This document shows, in pieces, positions 5,986 through 14,718 of a stretch of DNA of 42,892 bases; the first letter of the stretch is position 1, and every line of letters starts with the position of its first letter. The notes beneath the pieces are model-generated. The model did no database searches. It worked only from the letters and a program-made list of their open reading frames with translations, and had not been told where the DNA came from. The DNA is from Aquificota bacterium (GTDB taxonomy: Bacteria > Aquificota > Aquificia > Aquificales > Aquificaceae): NCBI GenBank assembly GCA_013153495.1, contig JAADEH010000007.1:1-42892 (forward strand), read 5' to 3'. A program made the position numbers and the translations under genes.

Positions 5986-8030
5986 ATTTAAAGGTTGCCC
6001 TTCCCAGCGGTAGGACGAGAACTTACTCTGCTAAGTGGGAAAAGGAAGACAGTCCTTTAGGTTGGCGGGTTCTGGTGCCTTCTCCCGGGGGTGGGACCAC
6101 CGGCATAGTGGTAGGCGTTGGCGGGGAAAACCCGAAGGGTCATGTAATATCCTTTCCGGACGATGCACCTCTAATAGGTTTTCATACCCTACGGGTGGTG
6201 GAAGACATCTCTTCGGATTACCTCCTTCCTCGGGGAACGCTACTTTTTAAACTACTCCCCTCTGCATTTTTGTGGAAGGAGGAAGAGCTTATAAAACCTG
6301 CGGTATCCAAACCTACAGGTCTCGACCCCAAAAGCCTGAGCCTCATAGAGTATGTCAAAAAAAGGCGGGGGGTAAAACCTGAGAACCTGAAGAAGCGCTT
6401 CGGCTCGGAGATTGTCAACCTCTTGCTCAAGAAAGGCTTTTTGAAGGTGGTCAAGGAATGGAGATCACCTTCGGTGGAGGAAAAGTTTTTCAAACTGAAA
6501 GTTCCCCTCAAAGAAGCTCTCGGAAGGGTTCGCTCGGAAGAAAAAAGGAGAATTCTCGTTTTCCTGTCGGGCAAATCTTGCGTCAGCGAGGAGGAACTCT
6601 CCCGGTGGAACTTCAGCAAAAAGCATCTGAGGGACCTTATAAAGGCTGACCTCGTGGAGGAAACTTCCTGTGAGGAGGAAGGCACTCCGAAAACCTATCG
6701 CAGGCAAACTCCCCTCGTAGAACTCGGAGCGGATAGGGAAGTCCTGTGGGGAAGTTTTGAGAAGGCTCTCGAGCGCACCCTAAAAGAATGTGAAGCCAAC
6801 CTGAAGAGCAAAAGGAGCACCCTAATTCTGTTTGCGGACAGGGAAGAAATGCTGGAGGCTCTCTACACGCTCAGGGAACACTTCGGCGGTTCTCTAAGGG
6901 AAATACATTCCGGGGTGTCTCCTAAGAGGATTTACAGGAGCTGGTTTGAGGCTCAGAAGGAACCTTCGGTTGTTGTGGGAACATACATAGCCTCCCTGTG
7001 CCCCGCTTACGACCTCGGAACGGTTATTCTCTTCGACGAAAGCTCACCGGGAGTAAAGCTCAGGAGGGTGGGGAACCTCGACCTCCGGAGGGTCAGCCTC
7101 CTGCTGGCAAAGCACAGTTCCTCCAGGCTTGTCTTCACCACTCCCGCTCCCTCCCTGCCTACCTTCTATCTACACCTAAGGGGTAAGTTTTCTCTGAAGA
7201 AAGAACTTCCCGAGCCTTCGCTGTTTCTTGTGAAGAGAAATCCCGCTGAGGTAGTAACCTCGGAGCTTGTTAAACTTTTGGAGGAAAACTCCTTCGGGAG
7301 TGTTCTGTTCTTGGTTCCTAAACAGGGATACAGCTACGCTTACTGCCCCAGGTGTGAGGCTCTCTCGGAATGTCCCGAGTGCGGAACCTTTCTGACCTAC
7401 TCCCGAATTAAGGAGAAGCTATACTGCACCAACTGCGGGTATGTTAGAGAAGAGCTTACCTGTCCCGAGTGCGAGGGGAGCCTCGAGGAAACGGGTTTTG
7501 GGATAGAGAAGGCTGTGGAGGTGGTAGAAAATACCTTCGGGATAAAGGAAGGCTTCAGCTTTTCCACCTATCCCAGCTGGGAAAGGGATTTCGATGCGGT
7601 GGTCGTCCTCTCTGCGGACAATCTCCTCTCCGTGCCTTCCTACCGCTCGAGGGAGGAGATGTTTTTATACCTGCTGAGGTCCTTCGTCAGCGCAAAGAAG
7701 GCTCTTCTTGTCCAGACTATGTTTCCGGAAGAGCTTGAGTTTTTAAAGGAAGGGAGGTTTGAAGAGTTTTACAAGAGGGAGCTTGAGGAGAGGGAAAGGG
7801 AGATGCTCCCTCCCTTTTGGAGGCTTGCGCTCGTAAGAACGAGGAAGAGGGACATAGAGGGTTACGTGAGGAAGTTAGTCTCTCCCTTCGTAAGGGTGAG
7901 CGTGAACCTAAGAGATAATACCTACGACCTGCTCGTCAGGTTCAAGGAAAGGGGAACGCTTTTGAAGCTGAGACACCTCAGAGAACGCTTCGGGAAGGAT
8001 ATAATTGAGGTGAGGGTGGACCCCTTCTGA
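5982..8030 (+). CDS. priA: Primosomal protein PriA, helicase motifs degenerate
   Basis: PriA recognises stalled forks and reloads the replicative helicase. The full architecture is recognisable: N-terminal 3'-DNA-binding domain, a central helicase-like region, eight zinc cysteines in four pairs (YCPRC, ECPEC, YCTNC, TCPEC; residues about 454-500), and the C-terminal FYKRELEEREREMLPPFWRLA stretch. The helicase itself appears dead: where PriA has GVTGSGKTE there is only LWGSFEKA, DEEH is replaced by DESS, and the GTQ...KGHDFP and QVAGRAGR motifs are absent. At 682 residues it is shorter than the usual 730 or so. A helicase-defective PriA is known in actinobacteria. Start overlaps the flavoprotein by 4 bp; its stop overlaps murJ by 1 bp. 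Confidence 0.85.
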   Translation: MNLKVALPSGRTRTYSAKWEKEDSPLGWRVLVPSPGGGTTGIVVGVGGENPKGHVISFPDDAPLIGFHTLRVVEDISSDYLLPRGTLLFKLLPSAFLWKEEELIKPAVSKPTGLDPKSLSLIEYVKKRRGVKPENLKKRFGSEIVNLLLKKGFLKVVKEWRSPSVEEKFFKLKVPLKEALGRVRSEEKRRILVFLSGKSCVSEEELSRWNFSKKHLRDLIKADLVEETSCEEEGTPKTYRRQTPLVELGADREVLWGSFEKALERTLKECEANLKSKRSTLILFADREEMLEALYTLREHFGGSLREIHSGVSPKRIYRSWFEAQKEPSVVVGTYIASLCPAYDLGTVILFDESSPGVKLRRVGNLDLRRVSLLLAKHSSSRLVFTTPAPSLPTFYLHLRGKFSLKKELPEPSLFLVKRNPAEVVTSELVKLLEENSFGSVLFLVPKQGYSYAYCPRCEALSECPECGTFLTYSRIKEKLYCTNCGYVREELTCPECEGSLEETGFGIEKAVEVVENTFGIKEGFSFSTYPSWERDFDAVVVLSADNLLSVPSYRSREEMFLYLLRSFVSAKKALLVQTMFPEELEFLKEGRFEEFYKRELEEREREMLPPFWRLALVRTRKRDIEGYVRKLVSPFVRVSVNLRDNTYDLLVRFKERGTLLKLRHLRERFGKDIIEVRVDPF

Positions 8031-9523
8031 TGAAGCTCGTCCGCTTTGCTTTGGGATTTGCCTTCGGAACATTCATAAGCAGGATTTTGGGCTTTTTGAG
8101 GGATGCGGTCATAGCATACCACTTCGGAGCCACACACGTTGCGGACGCTTTTTTTATAGCCTTCAGAATTCCCAACAGCTTTAGGAGGTTGCTGGGTGAG
8201 GGGGGCTTTAATGCGGTCTTCGTTCCCCTATACACTCAGGCGCTCGAGGAGGGGAGGGAAAGGGAGTTCCTCTCCAAGGTTTTTGCCTTCTACGTGCTTG
8301 TTAACTGTGCCTTTACCTTTACGGGAGTTCTGCTTTCGGAATTAATAATCTCACTAATCGCTCCGGGTATAAGGGATAGGGAAACCTTTGAGCTTGCAGT
8401 CTTCATGGGTAGGTTTTTATTTCTCTACCTGCTTCTGGTGGGTTTGAGCGCATTCTTTATGGGGGTCTTGAACGTTCGGGGTAGGTTTTTCATTCCTGCG
8501 GTTGCTCAGGGGGTATTTAACTTCGTTTTTCTCCTGATTTTGCTCCTGCTTACGGAATACTTGGGATACGTGGCTCTCGTGGTGGGTGTTCTTGTGGGGG
8601 GGCTTTTTCAGGTGCTCATAAACCTTCCTTTTCTTTTTAGGGACGGGGTGAGGTTCGGTTTTTCCCTCAAGTTTGACGAAGATGTCCGCAGACTTTTGAG
8701 GAGGCTCGTGCCTGCCTTGGGAGGGTTCGGTGTAAACCAGCTTTCCCTGTTCATAGACACCTTCTTGGCTTCCTTCCTGAGAACCGGTGCCATATCCTAC
8801 CTATACTACGCAAACCGTCTGTATCAGCTTCCCTTCGGGATAGTTTCGGTGGGTGTGGCTAACTCCCTTCTGGCTTTGCTTTCCAAAAGGAATATCAACA
8901 AGGGGGAAGAACTTACCAACGCTTTCAGAATGGTCTTTATTCTTACATTACCGGCGTCAGCCGGTCTTTTTATACTCTCGGAAGAGATTATATCCGTTGT
9001 GTATGAGAGAGGGAGCTTCGGGGAAAGCGATGTTCTGCTGAGCGGGAGCGCTCTTTCGATTTACAGCTTGGGACTCGTTCCTTTCTCGCTTCAGAAGGTG
9101 ATGTCTGCGGTTTTCTTCTCAAAAGGGGACACGAAAATTCCGGTGGTTGCCTCTCTGCTGACGGTTTTGAGCGAGGGGGTTTTTGCTTCCCTCTTTGCCT
9201 TCGGTTTGGGTTTCGGTCTTTCGGGGCTTCCTATGGGAACCGCTCTCTCCTCGCTGGTAGGCTTGGGGTTTTTGTGGTTAAGGTCGGACACAAAGCCTGA
9301 CTTCGGACCCCTTTACAGCTCTCTCTGGAGGGTGGCTGTGGTCGTAACTCTTATGGTGGTCTTCCTGATAGAGCTGAAGGGGGCAGACATATCCCCTTAT
9401 CTGAAGGTGGGGGTCGGGGTGGGGGTGTCCGTTCCCCTATACTTCGGTGGGTTGATACTGCTCAGGGAAGATTTAGCCTTGAGACTGGGCAAGGGCTTTG
9501 TTGAGAAGCTTGTAAACCCTTGA
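8030..9523 (+). CDS. murJ: Lipid II flippase MurJ
   Basis: Integral membrane MOP-superfamily flippase that moves lipid II across the inner membrane for peptidoglycan synthesis. About 14 hydrophobic segments span the 497 residues. MurJ signatures are SRILGFLRDAVIAYHFG near residue 18 and FRIPNSFRRLLGEGGF near residue 47, with the conserved arginines and the NAVFVP segment. The ATG overlaps the priA TGA by one base. The last 51 bp overlap the 3' end of rpsT on the opposite strand. Confidence 0.94.
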   Translation: MKLVRFALGFAFGTFISRILGFLRDAVIAYHFGATHVADAFFIAFRIPNSFRRLLGEGGFNAVFVPLYTQALEEGREREFLSKVFAFYVLVNCAFTFTGVLLSELIISLIAPGIRDRETFELAVFMGRFLFLYLLLVGLSAFFMGVLNVRGRFFIPAVAQGVFNFVFLLILLLLTEYLGYVALVVGVLVGGLFQVLINLPFLFRDGVRFGFSLKFDEDVRRLLRRLVPALGGFGVNQLSLFIDTFLASFLRTGAISYLYYANRLYQLPFGIVSVGVANSLLALLSKRNINKGEELTNAFRMVFILTLPASAGLFILSEEIISVVYERGSFGESDVLLSGSALSIYSLGLVPFSLQKVMSAVFFSKGDTKIPVVASLLTVLSEGVFASLFAFGLGFGLSGLPMGTALSSLVGLGFLWLRSDTKPDFGPLYSSLWRVAVVVTLMVVFLIELKGADISPYLKVGVGVGVSVPLYFGGLILLREDLALRLGKGFVEKLVNP

Positions 9524-9751
9524 AACCCTTCTGGAAGCTTCCCTTTTGTGGATAACTCCCTTGCTGGCGGTGTGCTGTATGATGCTCACCACCTCGGGGA
9601 GAAACTCCTTTGCTTCCTCAAGCTTTCCTTCCTGAACCATTCTCCTGAACTTCTTTATGTAGGTTCTCATTCTCGAAAGGTGATACCTGTTTCTCTCTCT
9701 CCTTCTGGCGTCCCTTCTGGCTCTCTTTATAGCCTGTTTGGTATTAGCCAT
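9473..9751 (-). CDS. rpsT: 30S ribosomal protein S20
   Basis: A 92-residue, strongly basic, helical small-subunit protein that binds the 5' domain of 16S rRNA. It opens with MANTKQAIKRARRDARRRERNR and has the late SIIQHTASKGVIHKREASRRVSR core of S20. GGAGG lies 9 nt before the ATG. The gene stands alone, opposite to and overlapping the end of murJ. Confidence 0.96.
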   Translation of the reverse strand: MANTKQAIKRARRDARRRERNRYHLSRMRTYIKKFRRMVQEGKLEEAKEFLPEVVSIIQHTASKGVIHKREASRRVSRVYKLLNKALAQSQG

Positions 9752-9782
9752 ATCCGACTACCTCCTGCCTTTACAACCTGTT

Positions 9783-9804
9783 TTGAGCGCTCAATATTTT
9801 ACCA
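9783..9804 (-). promoter_or_regulatory. rpsT promoter with 12-bp palindrome at the predicted start
   Basis: On the - strand TGGTAAAAT (9804-9796) is an extended -10. The predicted start, near 9789, falls in the perfect palindrome TTGAGCGCTCAA (9783-9794). The palindrome could be an operator; only its part downstream of the start would be transcribed. The leader to the ATG is about 40 nt and holds GGAGG. Confidence 0.4.
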
Positions 9805-9865
9805 CCCTTTGCTCTTTTGGTGAAGTTGGTCGGGTTTGAAGGTGGCGAAATCGGTGAATGGGTAG

Positions 9866-9871
9866 TATAAT
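9866..9871 (+). promoter_or_regulatory. -10 box of ccsA
   Basis: TATAAT lies 29 nt before the ATG, leaving a short leader of about 23 nt that contains GGAGG 9 nt before the start. No convincing -35. Confidence 0.45.
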
Positions 9872-9900
9872 TTTCGAAAACTACTTTCGGAGGCAAGGGC

Positions 9901-11202
9901 ATGGACCTTTACGAATACGAAGCCTACGACAAGATATTCAAAAAGTATGGTATTCCGACTCTCAGGTATATGTTCGTGGACCACATAACGGAAGAGGTGG
10001 AGAACTTCGTCAATCAGCTGGGAGAGTGCGTCGTCAAGTCCCAGGTTCTCGTAGGAAAGAGGGGCAAGGCTGGTGCGGTGAGACTTTGCTCTTCTCCCGA
10101 GGAAGCCATAGAGGAGATAAAGGCTCTCTTAGAGTATCCCGTTTACGGGGAGATGCCGGTCGGCGTTCTCGTGGTGGAGAAGGCAAACATAGTGAAGGAA
10201 ATATACGCTTCAATAACATACTCTACCGAGACCAGAGGTCCCGTGCTTACCCTCTCTCTGGAAGGTGGGGTTGACATAGAGGAAGTTGACCCCTCCAAGA
10301 TAGGTATCTTCCCCATAGACCCTCTCAAGGGTCTGTATCCCCACATGGTAAGGAATTACCTGCTCGACCTCGGTCTTCCCCACGAGCTTTACCCTGCCAT
10401 GAGGGAGCTTTCGGAAGTTATAGCCAACATGTATAGAGCCTTCTGGGAGGCGGAAGCGAGGCTCTTAGAGATAAACCCCCTCGCCATAGTTGATGCGGGC
10501 GGAAAGCTCAGGGTGAGAGCTTTGGATGCGGTGGTAAAGATTGACGACGATGCTTCCATACCCCCCGCAAAGATTTACGGCGTCAGAACCGCTCTCAGGA
10601 GACCACCCACCGAGAGGGAAATAGCTGCGGCGGAGATAGACAAGGACGACCACAGAGGAAAGGCAGGTTCTTACGTGGAGATGGACGGAGACATAGCTAT
10701 GATGACCTTCGGTGGCGGAGGTTCAACCGTTACCATAGAGACCACCTATGCCATAGGAATGAAACCCGCAAACTTTACGGACATAGGAGGAAACCCCCCT
10801 GCGGAGAAGATGTATAAGATAACGAGGATAATTCTCTCCAAGCCCGGAATTAGAGGGGTTTTAGTTTGCGGAGGAACTGCCAACAACACCAGAATCGACG
10901 TTACCCTCGGAGAGGGTGTGGCAAATGCCATAAGAGACCTCAAGAAAGAAGGAAAACTCAACCCCAACTGGATATGGGTGGTGCGCAGGAACGGTCCCGA
11001 GGCGGAAAAGGGACTGAGAATGCTTTATGAAGCCTTCAAAGAGTGCGGAGTTAAAGGTGAGATATACGACTCTACCCTTCCCTTGACCGAGGCACCCGTT
11101 CGACTGAAGGAACTTCTCGACAGGTGTGAATCCAAAGCGGAGGAAGTAAAAGACCAGGGAAGGGTTCTGACCGACGAGCAAGCGAGCGACATGGGGGTCT
11201 GA
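9901..11202 (+). CDS. ccsA: Citryl-CoA synthetase large subunit (ATP-grasp, CcsA type)
   Basis: Belongs to the succinyl-CoA synthetase beta / ATP-citrate lyase family. The N-terminal ATP-grasp domain (MDLYEYEAYDKIFKKYGIP; VVKSQVLVGKRGKAG; ARLLEINPLAIV) is followed by a C-terminal ligase domain (MMTFGGGGSTVT; FTDIGGNPPAEKMY; GVLVCGGTANNT). At 433 residues it is longer than SucC (about 385) and matches the large subunit of citryl-CoA synthetase, which in Aquificaceae makes citryl-CoA from citrate in the reductive TCA cycle. AclB or an unusual SucC are the alternatives. The small subunit is not adjacent. metE follows after 30 bp. Confidence 0.75.
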   Translation: MDLYEYEAYDKIFKKYGIPTLRYMFVDHITEEVENFVNQLGECVVKSQVLVGKRGKAGAVRLCSSPEEAIEEIKALLEYPVYGEMPVGVLVVEKANIVKEIYASITYSTETRGPVLTLSLEGGVDIEEVDPSKIGIFPIDPLKGLYPHMVRNYLLDLGLPHELYPAMRELSEVIANMYRAFWEAEARLLEINPLAIVDAGGKLRVRALDAVVKIDDDASIPPAKIYGVRTALRRPPTEREIAAAEIDKDDHRGKAGSYVEMDGDIAMMTFGGGGSTVTIETTYAIGMKPANFTDIGGNPPAEKMYKITRIILSKPGIRGVLVCGGTANNTRIDVTLGEGVANAIRDLKKEGKLNPNWIWVVRRNGPEAEKGLRMLYEAFKECGVKGEIYDSTLPLTEAPVRLKELLDRCESKAEEVKDQGRVLTDEQASDMGV

Positions 11203-11232
11203 AAAGCCCCACTAAACCTTCGGAGGAAAATT

Positions 11233-13512
11233 ATGAAAGCTATAGCCTTCGGTTTCCCAAAACTCGGGGACAAGAGAGAATTCAAGAAACTTTTGGAAGA
11301 CTTCTGGAAAGGGAAGATAAGCGAAGAAGAACTCCACACCGGCATGAAAGACCTCGCCCTGTGGAGAGCGGAGCTATACAAAGAAAGCGTTGACCTGATA
11401 CCTTCCAACGAACTCTCCTATTACGACTTTATGCTCGACACAGCCCTCATGGTAGGTGCACTCCCCCAGAGGTTTAAGGACTTTAAAGGAATGGAAACCT
11501 ACTTTGAGATGGCAAGAGGCAAAAACGCCCTCGAAATGACCAAGTGGTTCAACACCAACTACCACTACCTCGTCCCCGAGATAGAAAGGGAAAAGTTCCA
11601 GCTCTTCATAAATAAGCCCCTAAACGACTACACCTTTTACAAACAGAAAGGCTACGAAACGGTCCCCCACATAATAGGACCTTACACCTTCCTGAGAATG
11701 TCCAAAGCTCTGCGCAAAAAGGAAGGAGAACTTCCCATATACGAAATAGAAAAGATAGAGGACAAGGACCAGTTCCAGAGGCTTGCCCAGAACCTAACGC
11801 CCGTTTATAGAGAAGTTCTCAAGTCCCTCAAAGAAGCAGGCTGTCAGAGAGTTCACATAGAGGAACCCGCTCTCGTCCTCGACACCGAAGACTGGCAGTG
11901 GGACCTCGTTCACCAAATCTACACCCAGCTCTCCCAGGAAGGACTCCCCATAGCCCTCTTCACCTACTACGACAGCGTCTCCGACTACCAAAAGTATGTA
12001 TCTCTCCCCGTTCAGGCACTACACCTCGACCTCGTCTCCAACGACGAGAACCTCGAAAACATAGAAAAACACGGCTTCCCCGAAGACAAAGAACTCATAG
12101 CGGGAATTATCAACGGACGCCAGCCCTGGAGGGCAAACCTCGACGAAAAACTCAAACTCCTAAAAGAGCTGTCCCAACACGCACCCAACCTGTCCGTAGC
12201 CAACTCATGCCCCCTATACCACCTGCCCGTCAGCGTCCAACCCGAAGAGGAACTGCCCGAAGGACTCAAAGAAAGACTATCCTTTGCAAAGGAAAAACTT
12301 AAAGAGTTAAAAGTTTTAAAGACCGCCTTCGGCGGTGATGAAACAGCCCTTAAAGAAGTAGAAGAGAGCAGAAAGCTCTTAGAACTCAGCTTCGGAGAAA
12401 ACGCAGAAGTCCGCAGACGCATAACCTCCCTAAAGGACGAAGACTTCAGGAGAGACATGCCCTACGAAGAGAGGGACAAGCTCCAGAGGGAAATACTCAA
12501 CCTACCCCTCTTCCCCACTACCACAATAGGTTCCTTCCCCCAAACCGAAGAAGTGCGCAAAATGAGAACCGCATACAGAACCGGAAAGATAAGCGAAGAA
12601 GAGTATAAGAACTTCATTAAAAAGCAAATAGAAAAGGTCATCGCCTTCCAGGAAGATGTAGGACTCGACGTCCTCGTCCACGGAGAGTTTGAGAGAACGG
12701 ACATGGTTGAGTTCTTCGCCTTCAAGCTCGATGGAGTAGCCACCACAAAGCACGGCTGGGTTCTCTCCTACGGCTCGAGAGTGTATCGTCCCCCCATAAT
12801 CTACGGAGACGTCTCCCGCCCCAAACCCATGACCCTCGAGGAGATAACCTACGCCCAGTCTTTAACCGACAAACCCGTAAAGGGAATGCTCACGGGACCC
12901 GTTACCATACTCAACTGGAGCTACTACCGTGAGGACGTTCCCAAGAGGGTTATAGCCTACCAGATAGCTTTGGCACTGCTGGACGAGGTCAGAGACCTTG
13001 AAGAAGCCGGAATAAAGATAATCCAAATAGACGAACCTGCCTTCAGGGAAGGAGTTCCCCTCAAGAGAAGAGACTGGCAGGAATACTTTAACTGGGCTGT
13101 TAAAGCCTTCAGACTTTGCTCCAAAGCAAAACCCGAGACCCAGATACACACCCACATGTGCTACTCGGAATTCAACGAGATAATCGAATACATATATCAA
13201 ATGGACTTCGATGTCATATCCATAGAAGCCTCAAGAAGCAAAGGTGAGATAATAGAAGCCTTCGAAAAGTTCAAAGGATGGGACAGACAGATAGGCATAG
13301 GAGTTTACGACATACACTCTCCTGCAGTGCCCACAAAGGAAGAGATGAAGCTCGTCATGGAGAGAGCCTTGAAGGTTCTTCCGAAGGAGCTTCTGTGGGT
13401 AAATCCCGACTGCGGACTCAAAACCCGCAAGTGGGAAGAGGTAGAGCCGGCTCTCAGAAACATGGTAGAAATGGCTCAGGAACTGAGGCAGGAAGTTATG
13501 GCAGAAGTTTGA
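11233..13512 (+). CDS. metE: Cobalamin-independent methionine synthase
   Basis: Transfers a methyl group from 5-methyltetrahydropteroyl-polyglutamate to homocysteine. The 759 residues cover both barrels. The C-terminal catalytic barrel has the expected zinc ligands: HTHMCYS (His and Cys, near 639-642), the IDEPA acidic segment near 600 and [11 protein letters not shown] (Cys near 727). Start supported by GGAGGA 6 nt upstream. It lies 30 bp after ccsA, probably co-transcribed. Sense-strand composition is unusual: it is clearly C-richer than G in many parts, unlike priA or pgk on the same strand. Confidence 0.96.
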   Translation: MKAIAFGFPKLGDKREFKKLLEDFWKGKISEEELHTGMKDLALWRAELYKESVDLIPSNELSYYDFMLDTALMVGALPQRFKDFKGMETYFEMARGKNALEMTKWFNTNYHYLVPEIEREKFQLFINKPLNDYTFYKQKGYETVPHIIGPYTFLRMSKALRKKEGELPIYEIEKIEDKDQFQRLAQNLTPVYREVLKSLKEAGCQRVHIEEPALVLDTEDWQWDLVHQIYTQLSQEGLPIALFTYYDSVSDYQKYVSLPVQALHLDLVSNDENLENIEKHGFPEDKELIAGIINGRQPWRANLDEKLKLLKELSQHAPNLSVANSCPLYHLPVSVQPEEELPEGLKERLSFAKEKLKELKVLKTAFGGDETALKEVEESRKLLELSFGENAEVRRRITSLKDEDFRRDMPYEERDKLQREILNLPLFPTTTIGSFPQTEEVRKMRTAYRTGKISEEEYKNFIKKQIEKVIAFQEDVGLDVLVHGEFERTDMVEFFAFKLDGVATTKHGWVLSYGSRVYRPPIIYGDVSRPKPMTLEEITYAQSLTDKPVKGMLTGPVTILNWSYYREDVPKRVIAYQIALALLDEVRDLEEAGIKIIQIDEPAFREGVPLKRRDWQEYFNWAVKAFRLCSKAKPETQIHTHMCYSEFNEIIEYIYQMDFDVISIEASRSKGEIIEAFEKFKGWDRQIGIGVYDIHSPAVPTKEEMKLVMERALKVLPKELLWVNPDCGLKTRKWEEVEPALRNMVEMAQELRQEVMAEV

Positions 13513-13531
13513 ATTGCACCCATAAGTGAGC

Positions 13532-13537
13532 GATACT
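13532..13537 (+). promoter_or_regulatory. Putative -10 box of the STAS-like gene
   Basis: GATACT is exactly 6 nt before the ATG at 13544, matching the leaderless spacing seen at several other genes in the window. It supports the ATG over the upstream GTG at 13526. Confidence 0.35.
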
Positions 13538-13543
13538 AATTTT

Positions 13544-13858
13544 ATGGAAATGGAAAGGAAGATTAGGGTAAGAGACTTTTCCGACACCGACTTCATAGCG
13601 AGTAGATATGTAGGAGAGCTTATAAGAACCGAGATGGAAAAGGCTTTTCAAGATGAAAAGTGTATAGTCTTAGACTTTGAAGGTGTAAACGGCATAACCC
13701 AAGGTTTTGGAGATGAGATAATAGGTATATTCGTTCGAACTAAAGGATTGGATTTTGTCAAAAAAAGGATAAAGGTGGTTAATGCAAACGACAAGATAAG
13801 AGTGATACTGAACTGGGTGGTCGGTTATAGCAAAAATATGGGAAAGTCCGTGGCATAG
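13544..13858 (+). CDS. STAS-like domain protein (DUF4325)
   Basis: About 104 residues of STAS-like DUF4325 type. The core VLDFEGVNGITQGFGDEIIG matches the family signature (beta strand, then ITQ-x-F-x-DE). DUF4325 resembles anti-sigma-factor antagonists such as SpoIIAA, but the usual phosphorylated serine is not evident. The GTG at 13526 is an alternative start. The stop abuts the stop of the convergent GHKL ATPase gene with no spare base. Pairing of such proteins with a GHKL ATPase suggests a partner-switch pair; the target is unknown. Confidence 0.75.
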   Translation: MEMERKIRVRDFSDTDFIASRYVGELIRTEMEKAFQDEKCIVLDFEGVNGITQGFGDEIIGIFVRTKGLDFVKKRIKVVNANDKIRVILNWVVGYSKNMGKSVA

Positions 13859-14704
13859 TCAGAATATATCTTCACTCTCCTCTCCTATTATCATGTTCAT
13901 ATAATGGTAGAAACCGTAAGACAATACTTTATCCTCAAATTCAGGCAGGTTGAACCTGAGCAAAACTATACTTCCTTTCCACTCGTTATCTAAATAATCA
14001 ACCCTATCCCCTGGGTATAGAAAATCCGCAGGATACTTGTATATGCACTCATCGGATACTATCGTCATTTCTCCCCCCGCATCACGAACTATTCTGGATA
14101 TCACGTATAAGCCCATGCCCGCATTTCTTTGGTGTCCATACACGTAATCCTGGGCACCACTAACACCTTTTTGAATAGCAAGTTTTATAGCCTCTTCTGC
14201 TGAGGAAACATCGTATCTACGGCTTATAGTGTGTCTAAACCCTAAACCTATATCCACTATTGATATTTCTACCTCATCTATATTCGGAAACTTTTGTGCA
14301 CACACTACAGCCTCACTCTGCCCATGGTCTAAAGCGTTATTGGCAAGTTCTCCTATTATGTATTTGAAAAACTCCAAATCTTCCCAATCGTAATTATCTA
14401 TGTCCATTAAATCGATAATTTGTGCAACAAACCCATCAATATCCCTCCTTGAGTCTATAATCCTTATGGGAATAGTGTTCTGAGTCCTACCCTCTTGAAA
14501 CATGCGCTTGAAAAAGCCGTAGGCTGGACTACTAACTTCAGGGGGTTTTATCTTCAGTTGATTGCGTCTGAGGTTTTCAGCGGTTAATATAGCCCAATAC
14601 ACGGGGTCTATGAAGTTATACCCAGAAAGGTCTATTTCTTCCAATGTTAGAACATTATCAAGGAAGTGTTTTAAGTCCTGATAAGATAGCTTTCTCTCTC
14701 CCAT
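13859..14704 (-). CDS. GHKL (histidine-kinase-like) ATPase with mini-STAS N-terminus
   Basis: A 281-residue soluble protein with a Bergerat ATP-binding fold: N box ELANNALDHG near residue 118, G1 box DIGLGF, and G2 box NAGMGLYVI near residue 196. There is no HisKA phosphoacceptor and no membrane segment, so it resembles an anti-sigma-type kinase rather than a two-component sensor. The first 45 residues (EIDLSGYNFIDPVYWAIL) resemble the middle of a STAS domain. It probably works with the STAS-like protein whose gene meets it tail to tail. A -10 box TAAAAT lies 6 nt before the ATG. Confidence 0.78.
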   Translation of the reverse strand: MGERKLSYQDLKHFLDNVLTLEEIDLSGYNFIDPVYWAILTAENLRRNQLKIKPPEVSSPAYGFFKRMFQEGRTQNTIPIRIIDSRRDIDGFVAQIIDLMDIDNYDWEDLEFFKYIIGELANNALDHGQSEAVVCAQKFPNIDEVEISIVDIGLGFRHTISRRYDVSSAEEAIKLAIQKGVSGAQDYVYGHQRNAGMGLYVISRIVRDAGGEMTIVSDECIYKYPADFLYPGDRVDYLDNEWKGSIVLLRFNLPEFEDKVLSYGFYHYMNMIIGEESEDIF

Positions 14705-14710
14705 ATAACG

Positions 14711-14716
14711 ATTTTA
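14711..14716 (-). promoter_or_regulatory. -10 box of the GHKL ATPase gene
   Basis: On the - strand TAAAAT is followed by 6 nt and the ATG at 14704. No ribosome binding site. This predicts a leaderless mRNA and independent expression from the glycosyltransferase gene just upstream. Confidence 0.45.
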
Positions 14717-14718
14717 TT

